Shown here: positions 41,784 to 47,344 of the stretch, piece by piece
How positions within the stretch are numbered: the stretch's first letter is position 1
Layout: each line of letters opens with the position of its first letter
Notes under the pieces: generated by a model
What the model was told of the DNA's origin: nothing
The model's database searches: none
What the model saw: the letters and a program-made list of their open reading frames with translations, nothing else
Program-made: the position numbers and the translations under genes
Source: a virus
DNA length: 47,344 nucleotides
Direction: 5' to 3' (one strand)
IMG/VR virus record: IMGVR_UViG_3300026557_000021
Span: 1-47,344 of that record

Positions 41784-41839
41784 AGTCAAGTACTGATTTA
41801 ACTTTGGTACTTGACAGCGAATCCGCTACCTATTACAGT
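41784..41839. promoter_or_regulatory. Divergent control region with perfect palindrome
   Basis: A 9-bp inverted repeat, GTCAAGTAC (41785-41793) and GTACTTGAC (41807-41815), with a 13-base spacer. On the minus strand the left arm contributes TTGACT at 41784-41789, with GAGAAT further leftward. On the plus strand the right arm forms TTGACA at 41811-41816, with TACAGT 17 bases later (41834-41839). A repressor bound to the palindrome could block both operons. Confidence 0.6.
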
Positions 41840-41860
41840 GCGCGTGGAGGAACAAACCAG

Positions 41861-42163
41861 ATGGAATCTTTCTATAAAGAAGTTGAATGCGCGCTGATTC
41901 ACGGCATCCCGGTGGAAGAACACCTTGCCGACCTACGGCTCCAGCCAGTCAAGGAAGGCTCACGGCTCACCAACGACCCGCTGCAAATCGCCCTGGCGCA
42001 ACATTTCAACGAGCACCAGCGAGAGATCGAGCACGTGGGCGCGGTGGCGCAAGAGAAGGCAGCCTACGTCTTGGTGAAGTCAATCGAAAAGACGCTTGCC
42101 GATGCGGTTGACCACTGGAACGCCTGCCAAACGCGGATGCACGCGACAGCAACGAGGAACTGA
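41861..42163 (+). CDS. Hypothetical early protein (100 aa)
   Basis: ATG 41861 follows GGAGG by ten bases and is preferred over an upstream in-frame start that lies in the promoter. Acidic, helical (ESFYKEVECALIHGIPVEEH, then REIEHVGAVAQEKAAYVLVK). No motif recognised. First gene of the rightward early operon. Confidence 0.6.
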   Translation: MESFYKEVECALIHGIPVEEHLADLRLQPVKEGSRLTNDPLQIALAQHFNEHQREIEHVGAVAQEKAAYVLVKSIEKTLADAVDHWNACQTRMHATATRN

Positions 42164-42165
42164 TT

Positions 42166-42672
42166 TTGTTCACATTCCGCCGAATACCACCAATAACTAA
42201 ATACCAAAAGATTCATTTCTGGTCGTCCGTCGAGGTTGGTAGTGAGCACGCGTGTTGGCCTTGGAGGGGGCATTCTAGAAATAACGGGTACGGAATAACT
42301 AGTATAAAAAGGAGGACTTTCGTATCGCATCGAATAGCTTATGCTCTATGGCATGGGCGTCCTCCTCGGGTTGATCGTCCTATTGACCACCTGTGCAGAA
42401 ACAAACTGTGCTGCAATCCGCGTCATTTAGAAGTTGTCACTAAGCGGGAAAACGAACGTCGCATTCCCAAAAAGACACACTGCCCAAGTGGACATCCGTA
42501 CTCAGTGACAAATACTAGATTTAGGTGGAGAAGTCAGACATATGTCGATGGAACAATCCATCGTACCAGATGCAGGGAGTGTATTAAATGCCTGAACACA
42601 CAGAAGCAACAAAGACGGGAACGCAATTACGCCTCAAAGGACTCGAACGCGCTGCCTCTCACCACAGCGTAG
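42166..42672 (+). CDS. HNH endonuclease (homing-type)
   Basis: TTG 42166, seven bases after GAGGA. Core VSHRIAYALWHGRPP, then DHLCRNKLCCNPRHLEVVTK, matches HNH_3-type phage nucleases (His of DHLC, Asn of CCNPRHL, and later Cys pairs HCPSGHPYS and CRECIKC for zinc). Upstream NNGYGITSIKRRT fits the linker of these enzymes. Base composition looks slightly more A/T-rich than neighbours, consistent with a mobile homing gene. Its end overlaps the next gene by 85 bases. Confidence 0.75.
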   Translation: MFTFRRIPPITKYQKIHFWSSVEVGSEHACWPWRGHSRNNGYGITSIKRRTFVSHRIAYALWHGRPPRVDRPIDHLCRNKLCCNPRHLEVVTKRENERRIPKKTHCPSGHPYSVTNTRFRWRSQTYVDGTIHRTRCRECIKCLNTQKQQRRERNYASKDSNALPLTTA

Positions 42673-43007
42673 ACCTGCGCCGTGCCCAGCAGATAGCAGA
42701 ACTCATGGCCGGGATGGGGCGAATCATAACCGCTGACGATGTGCGCGAGTTGTTTGAAGTTCAGCACGGCAGACCGCTGGAGATCGGCAACGCGATAGGC
42801 AGCTTGTTTACGAACAAAAAGAAGTGGGAGTACGTTGGGCGCGTACGCTCAAAGCGTCCAAGTTCGCACACCCGCTACGTGTCCCAGTGGCAACTCAAGC
42901 AAGCCTATCGGCCGGCGCCGGCTAAGTTCGAGGTCGGCGTGGAGAACGGCGTGAGGTTCTGCCTCACCTGCTCGTTGGAAACAGAGGCTTGCACATGCCC
43001 GAAATAA
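42588..43007 (+). CDS. Hypothetical winged-helix-like protein (139 aa)
   Basis: ATG 42588 with GGGAG upstream. Contains ELMAGMGRIITADDVRELFE, then GRPLEIGNAIGSLFTNKKKW and YVGRVRSKRPS, a pattern seen in phage replication-associated DNA-binding proteins. A C-terminal zinc-like CLTCSLETEACTC follows. The placement before an ERF gene fits a DNA-metabolism role. Confidence 0.55.
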   Translation: MPEHTEATKTGTQLRLKGLERAASHHSVDLRRAQQIAELMAGMGRIITADDVRELFEVQHGRPLEIGNAIGSLFTNKKKWEYVGRVRSKRPSSHTRYVSQWQLKQAYRPAPAKFEVGVENGVRFCLTCSLETEACTCPK

Positions 43008-43165
43008 AACTTCGTGGTCCGCGAAAAGTTCATTTCAACTTCTTCGGGAAGCCCTTTTGCCAAAGTAAAAACTGGCGAGGAACTTCTCAATGGTTCCCGT
43101 TGGCGAAACCTGGACAGCGCGTGACCTGTAAGAACTGCGCGAAGTTGGCGGAGGTAGGCCGTTGA
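42995..43165 (+). CDS. Small zinc/basic protein (56 aa)
   Basis: ATG 42995 inside the end of the previous gene; its TGA overlaps the TTG start of the ERF gene. Basic sequence with TCKNCAK near the C-terminus. It shares the embedded-coupling style of this operon. Function unknown. Confidence 0.5.
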   Translation: MPEIKLRGPRKVHFNFFGKPFCQSKNWRGTSQWFPLAKPGQRVTCKNCAKLAEVGR

Positions 43166-43620
43166 AAAAGAAACTCACCCTTAGCGAGAAGATATTCGCC
43201 ATCGCAAACGCCTGCTCTACGATCCAGCGCAACGGCATCGGCGAAAGCAGTAATTTGGAAAAGCCACTATTCGCCTACGCGAAGATCGAGGACGTGCTTG
43301 CGGTCGTGAATCCTCTGCTGAAACGTCACAAACTCATCCTCACCGGGAACGTGGCGAGGGAGCCGGTAACTCACGTTGGAAAAACATTCGCCAGCACTGA
43401 AGTACTCGTAGACTGGCTGCTGACGGACGTGGAAACGAATCAAAACGTAACAGTCCGCGTACCTGGCGCCGGAGTTGACGATCAGGGCAAGGGAATTTAT
43501 AAGGCGCTTACGGGCTCCCGAAAGTACGCAATGGTGATGCTATTCAATCTCAAGTTTGGCGATGAGCCAGAAGAGGTGCGACATGCCCAAAATGAAAGTT
43601 CTCCAACTGCCGGAAACTAA
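43162..43620 (+). CDS. ERF-family single-strand annealing protein
   Basis: A 152-aa protein starting at TTG 43162. The ERF pattern is present: LEKPLFAYAKIEDVLAVVNP at about residues 31-50, LLKRHKLILTG, VLVDWLLTDVE, then GVDDQGKGIYKALTGSRKYA and LFNLKFGDEPEE. ERF proteins anneal single strands in phage recombination and recombine ends. A lone short ERF without visible exonuclease nearby is common in phages. Confidence 0.75.
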   Translation: MKKKLTLSEKIFAIANACSTIQRNGIGESSNLEKPLFAYAKIEDVLAVVNPLLKRHKLILTGNVAREPVTHVGKTFASTEVLVDWLLTDVETNQNVTVRVPGAGVDDQGKGIYKALTGSRKYAMVMLFNLKFGDEPEEVRHAQNESSPTAGN

Positions 43621-43762
43621 ATATGCCATCGCCACTGAGCATCGCATTCCTGAGGACGGGTTTAGCCACAAACTATTCGAGTGTCCCTGTGATCCGGATT
43701 ACCAGCGTCAAGGTAACAAAGTAATAGTCTTGCACATTGAAGTGGCGGACAAGCGATGCTGA
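43583..43762 (+). CDS. Hypothetical protein (59 aa)
   Basis: ATG 43583 within the ERF end, overlapping the HNH start. Mixed beta/alpha (MKVLQLPETKYAIATEHRIP) with ECPCDPDY. No function recognised. Confidence 0.5.
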   Translation: MPKMKVLQLPETKYAIATEHRIPEDGFSHKLFECPCDPDYQRQGNKVIVLHIEVADKRC

Positions 43763-44088
43763 ATAAGGACGCCGAGCTAAAAGAGCAGCGCGGGTACACG
43801 AACCCCAAGTCATTCGTCCGCAACGATGGAAGCGAAGTGCTCAAAGGCGAGGACTGGAAGCGCAGAAAGATGGAATTGTCAAAACGCAGCGCCGGTATGT
43901 GCGAACGCTCGGTTGTGATCGGCAGACCTCACGATGATTCCTGCTACGGAAGAGGACAAGAGCCGCACCATATCAAAAAGCGGAGTCAGGGGCGTGATGA
44001 CAGATTGAGCAATCTAGCGAATCTCTCGCACGCCTGCCACAAAGCAGAGGACCCGCGCAAGCCACGCTTCGGAGAGCACGCGAGATGA
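43756..44088 (+). CDS. HNH nuclease-like protein (110 aa)
   Basis: Residues near 65-100: QEPHHIKKRSQGRDDRLSNL, then ANLSHACHKAED, form the HHx..N..H core of HNH nucleases. GMCERSVV and DDSCYGRG give Cys for a zinc finger. The location next to ERF and the phage type suggest a recombination-linked resolvase or homing relative. Start ATG 43756, with end coupled to the next gene. Confidence 0.7.
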   Translation: MLNKDAELKEQRGYTNPKSFVRNDGSEVLKGEDWKRRKMELSKRSAGMCERSVVIGRPHDDSCYGRGQEPHHIKKRSQGRDDRLSNLANLSHACHKAEDPRKPRFGEHAR

Positions 44089-44291
44089 GCCTGACCGACT
44101 ACCGCGAGAAGTACAAAGCATTAGGCATGTGCGTAAGCCACCCACACACAAAGGCGATGCCAGGACACGTTCACTGCGAGACGTGCGTGCTATCCAAGCG
44201 TAAAGGTGGAGGGTGGTACAACTCCGGGAACAGGACGGCCATGATTCTAGGTGTACGAGTGAGACTGGGACTGTTGAGGAGAGTGCTGTGA
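44085..44291 (+). CDS. Small Cys/His protein (68 aa)
   Basis: ATG overlaps the HNH stop. Contains CVSHPHTKAMPGHVHCETC with flanking basics, a likely zinc-binding fold. TGATG coupling to the next gene. Function unknown. Confidence 0.5.
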   Translation: MSLTDYREKYKALGMCVSHPHTKAMPGHVHCETCVLSKRKGGGWYNSGNRTAMILGVRVRLGLLRRVL

Positions 44292-44467
44292 TGCGCTGGA
44301 AAATAACTGATGCGGGAGACGTTGCACGATTACTTCTCTCGCTCGGAGACTGGCTACGTTCGGATTGCATATGCAGTTGCGCTGCCTGCGAAAAGTTTCG
44401 CGCTGCATGTGAGAAATTCAGGAAGGCGCAAGCGAGAACTGACGCATTCGAGAAGAGGAAGGCGTGA
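44291..44467 (+). CDS. Small helical protein with internal repeat (58 aa)
   Basis: Contains CEKFRAACEKFRKA, a doubled CEKFR motif seven residues apart, and a charged, helical C-terminus. The stop overlaps the next GTG. Function unknown. Confidence 0.5.
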   Translation: MRWKITDAGDVARLLLSLGDWLRSDCICSCAACEKFRAACEKFRKAQARTDAFEKRKA

Positions 44468-44771
44468 GCGAAAAGGACAGGACAGGACAGGACAGGACGC
44501 CTTAGAGGTTTCCGTTCCTCGCTGGAATGAAATTCAGCGCATTCTAATTTCACGTCCAATCGGCGTTACTCCGTTCGATGGTCACAAAGTTCCACGGCCT
44601 CACCTGCAAGACGGTTCGCTTGTCCAGGTGAACGCCTATGTGAGCGACACCGGCGAGATCGTAGAACGCTGGTTATTGAGCGAGACTGACGAACGATGGT
44701 ACAAACTGGAAGCATGGCGCGACAAATGGGTGACGTTGAAGATGGCGAAACGGGTAGCGATTAGCGGGTGA
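44464..44771 (+). pseudogene. Frame-broken gene at a pentanucleotide repeat
   Basis: GTG 44464 is the natural coupled start (GTGA) but ends after 13 codons at TAG 44503. The intact downstream frame (about 85 aa: EVSVPRWNEIQRILISRPIG and later WLLSETDERWYKLEAW, ending 44771) cannot be reached from that start. Between them are four copies of GGACA plus GGAC. Removing one 5-base unit joins the GTG to the downstream frame (VSEKDRTGQD then ALEVSV). It is either a phase-variable gene now off, a frameshifted gene or an error. Confidence 0.6.
44475..44498 (+). repeat. (GGACA)4 pentanucleotide repeat
   Basis: Four GGACA units plus GGAC at 44475-44498. Slipped-strand changes of one unit would alter the reading frame by two bases. 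This makes it a candidate contingency locus for the gene around it. Confidence 0.8.
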
Positions 44772-44775
44772 GACT

Positions 44776-44797
44776 GGGCCAGCTTGCCTACTGGCCC
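44776..44797. terminator. Hairpin between convergent operons
   Basis: GGGCCAG (44776-44782) and CTGGCCC (44791-44797), perfect 7-bp stem with an 8-base loop, between the ends of convergent units (44771 plus strand and 44870 minus strand). There is no T-run, so it is a tentative terminator. Confidence 0.4.
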
Positions 44798-44869
44798 GTG
44801 ACCGTTGATTAGACGGAAGGCTTGCGCCCGGAGAGCCACGCAGGACGCGAGGCAGAGGGGCAGCGAAGA

Positions 44870-45145
44870 TTAAGATTGCGTACCATTCATATCCGCAATA
44901 AAGGCTTCGATATTCACTTCCTCGAAAACGGATGGTAACGCCCAACCACTCTTAGACTCGGCGGGAATCTCATGCTGGTCTAGCCATAGGCGGTATTCGC
45001 CAAGCATGTCGAAACGATGCCGTGGCAAGTTTGTACGCTCAAACAAATAATCGGTGAGCGCATCGCAATCTGCAAGGCATACGAGACAGCGAGTGTCCTT
45101 GCAATCGGGGTGGTGTTGAGTTGGAATTAATCCTGTCATGTTCAT
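44870..45145 (-). CDS. Hypothetical protein with Cys cluster (91 aa)
   Basis: ATG 45145 overlaps the upstream stop (ATGA). The next ATG at 45139 has better spacing from AAGGAG and may be the true start. Contains DCKDTRCLVCLADC (zinc-like) and acidic, helical sequence. Last gene of the short leftward operon. Function unknown. Confidence 0.5.
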   Translation of the reverse strand: MNMTGLIPTQHHPDCKDTRCLVCLADCDALTDYLFERTNLPRHRFDMLGEYRLWLDQHEIPAESKSGWALPSVFEEVNIEAFIADMNGTQS

Positions 45146-45333
45146 TTCTCCTTCCACTTGGCTTCTTCGAGGGCAGAATACTCGCCAATGTCGAACGGAT
45201 TATCGTCCTTGCGTTCGCGTGCTAGCCACCAGTTCAGTGCCCACTCAGCACCGAACAGCATGGAGAGCAAGCCACAGCAGGCGAGGTAGCAGACCGCGAT
45301 CCTGGCGGCGAGGGGAAGAGTGTTCCAGTCCAT
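45142..45333 (-). CDS. Small membrane protein (63 aa)
   Basis: Transmembrane helix about residues 10-30 (ARIAVCYLACCGLLSMLFGA), then a polar acidic tail. ATG 45333 is preferred over GTG 45336 because of its spacing from AAAGG. It ends KWKEK, embedding the next ribosome site. Function unknown. Confidence 0.5.
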   Translation of the reverse strand: MDWNTLPLAARIAVCYLACCGLLSMLFGAEWALNWWLARERKDDNPFDIGEYSALEEAKWKEK

Positions 45334-45497
45334 CACGCTGGCCTTTCGATTTGAAGCAATTTACCGCTGCGCTTGAGCCAATCCCACATCTTGCGGCATG
45401 TGGTAGCGTGCTCCACTTTGGCGTTGGCGTACTGACCTCGCGTGCGCTTTCTACGCGTGATTGTCAAACCGCATTCACATTGGCATCCGTATTTCAT
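45333..45497 (-). CDS. Small zinc-like basic protein (54 aa)
   Basis: MKYGCQCECGLTITRRKRTR starts a basic protein with CxCxC and a later Cys; ATG 45497 follows AAAGGTGG. Likely nucleic-acid-associated, by charge. A longer in-frame start (45563) is less likely as it lacks a ribosome site. Confidence 0.5.
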   Translation of the reverse strand: MKYGCQCECGLTITRRKRTRGQYANAKVEHATTCRKMWDWLKRSGKLLQIERPA

Positions 45498-45568
45498 CGT
45501 AAGCCACCTTTCGTTTTTTGCTGCGTACTTCGCGCTGCCCACTGTCACCAGGGCAGAGCGCAATACGC

Positions 45569-46057
45569 TCAGTAAATCTTGAATCCGCCAGAGTTTTCAG
45601 CGAACTCCGCGAACTCTAGCACGTTCTCTGCCTCGAAATGATAGTACGTCTCTGACGGCCGCACAGTTCCTTTGCCGTGGCATCCGTTGCAGCCATTGCA
45701 GGAAGCGAACCATACCGCGCCAAACTGTTCTTTGCCACCTGGCCGGATGCCCGTCCCGTTGCACTGGCGGCAGGGTTCATCGGGAATGCTATCCATGTGG
45801 CGAACGTACTCGCGTTCAAAGTCGAGCACGCGGCCACTTTCACACAACTCGCGCAGACGTTTTGCGATTCGCTCGGCGCGTTGCTTCTCGATCAGGTAGC
45901 CATCGTTATAGTGACCGGCGTTGTGGTCCTTCTCGGTGAGCACGTCATTGCAATACTCACAAACGAAGTCCCACAGCGGTCGCCATGACCAGCAGCTATT
46001 GCGGAAATACTTCCCGCGTTCGTCCTTTGGTGCTTCTCCGTAAACGTCCATGCCCAT
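45569..46057 (-). CDS. Conserved MGMDVYG-type protein with DnaJ-like zinc motif (162 aa)
   Basis: Starts MGMDVYGEAPKDERGKYFRN and then WSWRPLWDFV, the hallmark of a conserved bacterial and phage family of unknown function. Around residues 95-130 it holds CRQCNGTG and CNGCHGKG, DnaJ-type CxxCxGxG motifs. GGAG is nine bases before ATG 46057. A zinc-binding role is likely; the enzymatic role is unknown. Confidence 0.7.
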   Translation of the reverse strand: MGMDVYGEAPKDERGKYFRNSCWSWRPLWDFVCEYCNDVLTEKDHNAGHYNDGYLIEKQRAERIAKRLRELCESGRVLDFEREYVRHMDSIPDEPCRQCNGTGIRPGGKEQFGAVWFASCNGCNGCHGKGTVRPSETYYHFEAENVLEFAEFAENSGGFKIY

Positions 46058-46077
46058 GATTAGTTTCTCCTTTTTGT

Positions 46078-46112
46078 CCGAGTATCACTCGGCTGTGAGG
46101 CAAAACTGCCTC
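46078..46112. promoter_or_regulatory. Two perfect hairpins upstream of the MGMDVYG gene
   Basis: CCGAGT (46078-46083) with ACTCGG (46087-46092), 3-base loop; and GAGGCA (46097-46102) with TGCCTC (46107-46112), 4-base loop. They lie in the leader of the leftward gene at 46057, just before its ribosome site. No T-run follows in either direction, so an RNA element or processing site is as likely as a terminator. The remaining bases to 46157 hold no gene. Confidence 0.45.
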
Positions 46113-46157
46113 TGCGGAGATTGGCGGCTGTGCGCGGCCAACCCCCGAAGAGGGAGT

Positions 46158-46331
46158 CTAACGAAAACTCCCCGCTGCCACAAAGCCTAGAAAGTGAACG
46201 CAGTAGTGATAGCGCTTGTCGTTCACGCCACGGAACCCGTGGAAGAAGAAACGGCGAAACGACTTGTCAGATGACCAAATTAGAAAGTAGCCGTTTGGTT
46301 GTGGGGTTTTGTTCCAAAAGGTGAGGTGCAT
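46158..46331 (-). CDS. Hypothetical protein (57 aa)
   Basis: ATG 46331, one base after the upstream stop, with AAGGAAGGG upstream. Aromatic and basic (KTPQPNGYFLIWSSDKSFRR). No family recognised. Confidence 0.45.
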   Translation of the reverse strand: MHLTFWNKTPQPNGYFLIWSSDKSFRRFFFHGFRGVNDKRYHYCVHFLGFVAAGSFR

Positions 46332-46332
46332 G

Positions 46333-46440
46333 TTAGCGGCCCTTCCTTTCTCCAAAGATAACGAACAGCAATCCAAAGAACGGAGAGATTAAGCCGAGGG
46401 CCATCACCGCGATTATCACGATTGCGCCAGTGTTTGTCAT
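46333..46440 (-). CDS. Small membrane protein (35 aa)
   Basis: ATG 46440 with GGAG upstream. A hydrophobic helix (GAIVIIAVMALGLISPFFGL and onward) fills residues 5-29, and the tail GERKGR is basic. First gene of the leftward operon after the promoter at 46485-46513. Function unknown. Confidence 0.5.
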   Translation of the reverse strand: MTNTGAIVIIAVMALGLISPFFGLLFVIFGERKGR

Positions 46441-46484
46441 TGGTTTCTCCAGTTGTCGGCGGTCATCATCCGCGACTGGATGCC

Positions 46485-46550
46485 ACGATAGCGCCAAGCT
46501 GGGAGCGTGTCAAGATAAATCTTGTGTCGGTGAGAGAATTGTGCTTTACT
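46485..46550. promoter_or_regulatory. Divergent promoters sharing a palindrome
   Basis: Minus strand: TTGACA (46508-46513), 17-base spacer, TATCGT (46485-46490), directing the leftward operon. Plus strand: TTGTGT (46522-46527), 17-base spacer, TTTACT (46545-46550), seven bases before ATG 46558. The perfect palindrome CAAGAT-AA-ATCTTG (46511-46524) overlaps both -35 boxes, an operator-like layout. Confidence 0.6.
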
Positions 46551-46557
46551 GGTCAGC

Positions 46558-46716
46558 ATGAGAGCAGCGAGAATCACAGTATACCTTTGCCAGTGTAGGC
46601 GTTGCGGGCACAAATGGCGTTCGTTCAAGAAGCCAAAGCTCTGTGCTCGATGCCGCACAACCTGGTGGAATCGAGAGCAGATGAAGCGAGGTCGTCCACG
46701 AAAGGTTAGGAAATGA
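46558..46716 (+). CDS. Zinc-ribbon protein with AT-hook-like tail (52 aa)
   Basis: CQCRRCGHKWRSF, then KLCARCRTTW: two CxxC pairs as in small phage zinc ribbons, followed by MKRGRPRKVRK, an AT-hook-type RGRPRK tail. Likely binds DNA, perhaps as an early regulator. No Shine-Dalgarno; the -10 box is seven bases upstream. Overlaps the next gene by ATGA. Confidence 0.6.
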   Translation: MRAARITVYLCQCRRCGHKWRSFKKPKLCARCRTTWWNREQMKRGRPRKVRK

Positions 46717-47015
46717 CCCGCGAAGATGTTGAGAAGGCATACATAAATTGGACTGGCTGTGCTCAACAGAAAGCATGGTCAATGGTCTGCACCGCTGTGG
46801 CTTGGGGCGTTTTAGTGCGACCGAAAAAATGTTCAAGATGCGGATATGCTGGAGGAATAGAGGGACATCATCCTAGTTACGATAAGCCGCTCGATGTAAT
46901 TTGGTTGTGCTTGTGGTGTCATCAGCAGGAGCACAAGAGCAGATTTTTTATAACGCCGATGTTCAAACTCACTAAGCGGCAAAGGGAACTAATTATGAGG
47001 AGCACGGACCTATGA
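46713..47015 (+). CDS. HNH-like zinc protein (100 aa)
   Basis: CSRCGYAGGIEGHHPSYDKP, then LDVIWLCLWCHQQEH: the GHH and WLCxxCHxxxH pattern of a common phage HNH-like family. The N-terminal half is helical. A nuclease or DNA-binding role is likely, but the catalytic status is uncertain. ATGA overlaps at both ends. Confidence 0.65.
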   Translation: MTREDVEKAYINWTGCAQQKAWSMVCTAVAWGVLVRPKKCSRCGYAGGIEGHHPSYDKPLDVIWLCLWCHQQEHKSRFFITPMFKLTKRQRELIMRSTDL

Positions 47016-47344
47016 AAGCCATTTCTTTGCAGCAACCGTGGGCGCAGCTTGTCGCGGATCGTCGTAGGCGCGTTATTGTGAAGGACTGGCCGGCAGAGCC
47101 AGGTGAACGCTTTGCCCTGCACGCTTCACACGTTAGGAATGTAGAGAAGTGCAGGGAGTTCGGATACCAAATCGATGAGGATACGCCGATAAATGCGGTT
47201 CTGGGCGTCATAGAGGTACGTAAGTGCATGGATAGGGGTTTGGCTCGCCAGAGTAAGTTTGATGTCTCTAATAGCCCCGTGAAGCGAAAGTATGCTATCG
47301 TAGTGCGAACCATAGAGAAGTATCGCAATCCTCAGCAATTCAAG
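47012..47344 (+). CDS. Second ASCH domain protein, runs off the window
   Basis: ATG 47012 overlaps the previous stop. The sequence starts MKAISLQQPWAQLVADRRRR (ASCH-type start) and continues with RFALHASHVR and INAVLGVIEV, as in the family. The frame is open to the last base (111 codons). It resembles the ASCH gene at 904-1341 but has lost the RYETRDW segment, with a KDWPAEP instead. If the window were circular, the frame would end at 19-21. Confidence 0.7.
   Translation, partial: MKAISLQQPWAQLVADRRRRVIVKDWPAEPGERFALHASHVRNVEKCREFGYQIDEDTPINAVLGVIEVRKCMDRGLARQSKFDVSNSPVKRKYAIVVRTIEKYRNPQQFK

Noticed and set aside
1-47344. tRNA genes, CRISPR arrays, integrase and transposase
   Set aside because: No tRNA-like TPsiC or clover-leaf region, no regular direct repeat array, and no tyrosine/serine recombinase or DDE motif was seen in either strand by eye.

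Overview
The window looks like part (or possibly nearly all) of the genome of a tailed, short-tailed (podovirus-like) bacteriophage. I see terminase large subunit, portal, scaffold, major capsid, head-decoration, adaptor, tail-hub and large internal-virion proteins. I see no tape measure, sheath or major tail tube gene. Coding is nearly gap-free, with ATGA/GTGA/TGATG stop-start overlaps between most neighbours and many GTG and TTG starts. No integrase, DNA polymerase, helicase, small terminase, rRNA or tRNA was recognised. The host is unknown. IPT/TIG domains, choice-of-anchor-D-like repeats and signal peptides ending in SAQ or FGQ are common in Acidobacteriota, so a soil acidobacterium is my inference.

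Layout: 1-406 is non-coding and repeat-rich. Genes at 407-1341 run leftward and include an ASCH-domain protein. A rightward block (1388-32795) starts with a likely ribbon-helix-helix regulator and small conserved phage proteins. Next comes a chimeric co-chaperonin, a GroES fold with a DnaJ-type zinc domain inserted at the mobile-loop position, followed by terL, portal, head genes, tail/adaptor genes and ejection proteins. After these come a PurD-like ATP-grasp enzyme, a conserved HExxE phage protein, and four consecutive fibre/spike-like or membrane proteins that all begin with a signal peptide or anchor. Two small holin-like membrane proteins close the block.

A long leftward operon (41754 down to 32767) carries small zinc and membrane proteins, a DUF559-like nuclease, a cytosine-C5 methyltransferase, a HAD-type phosphatase, a Tat-type lipoprotein, a papain-like protease and an M15 endolysin. 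From the same divergent control region a rightward early operon (41861-44771) encodes HNH nucleases and an ERF-type annealing protein. It ends in a gene broken by a pentanucleotide repeat. A second divergent control region (46485-46550) drives a short leftward operon (46440-44870) and a rightward one with a zinc ribbon, an HNH-like protein and a second ASCH protein that runs off the window end. Both divergent regions carry perfect palindromes that overlap the -35 boxes on both strands, which suggests paired repressor operators.
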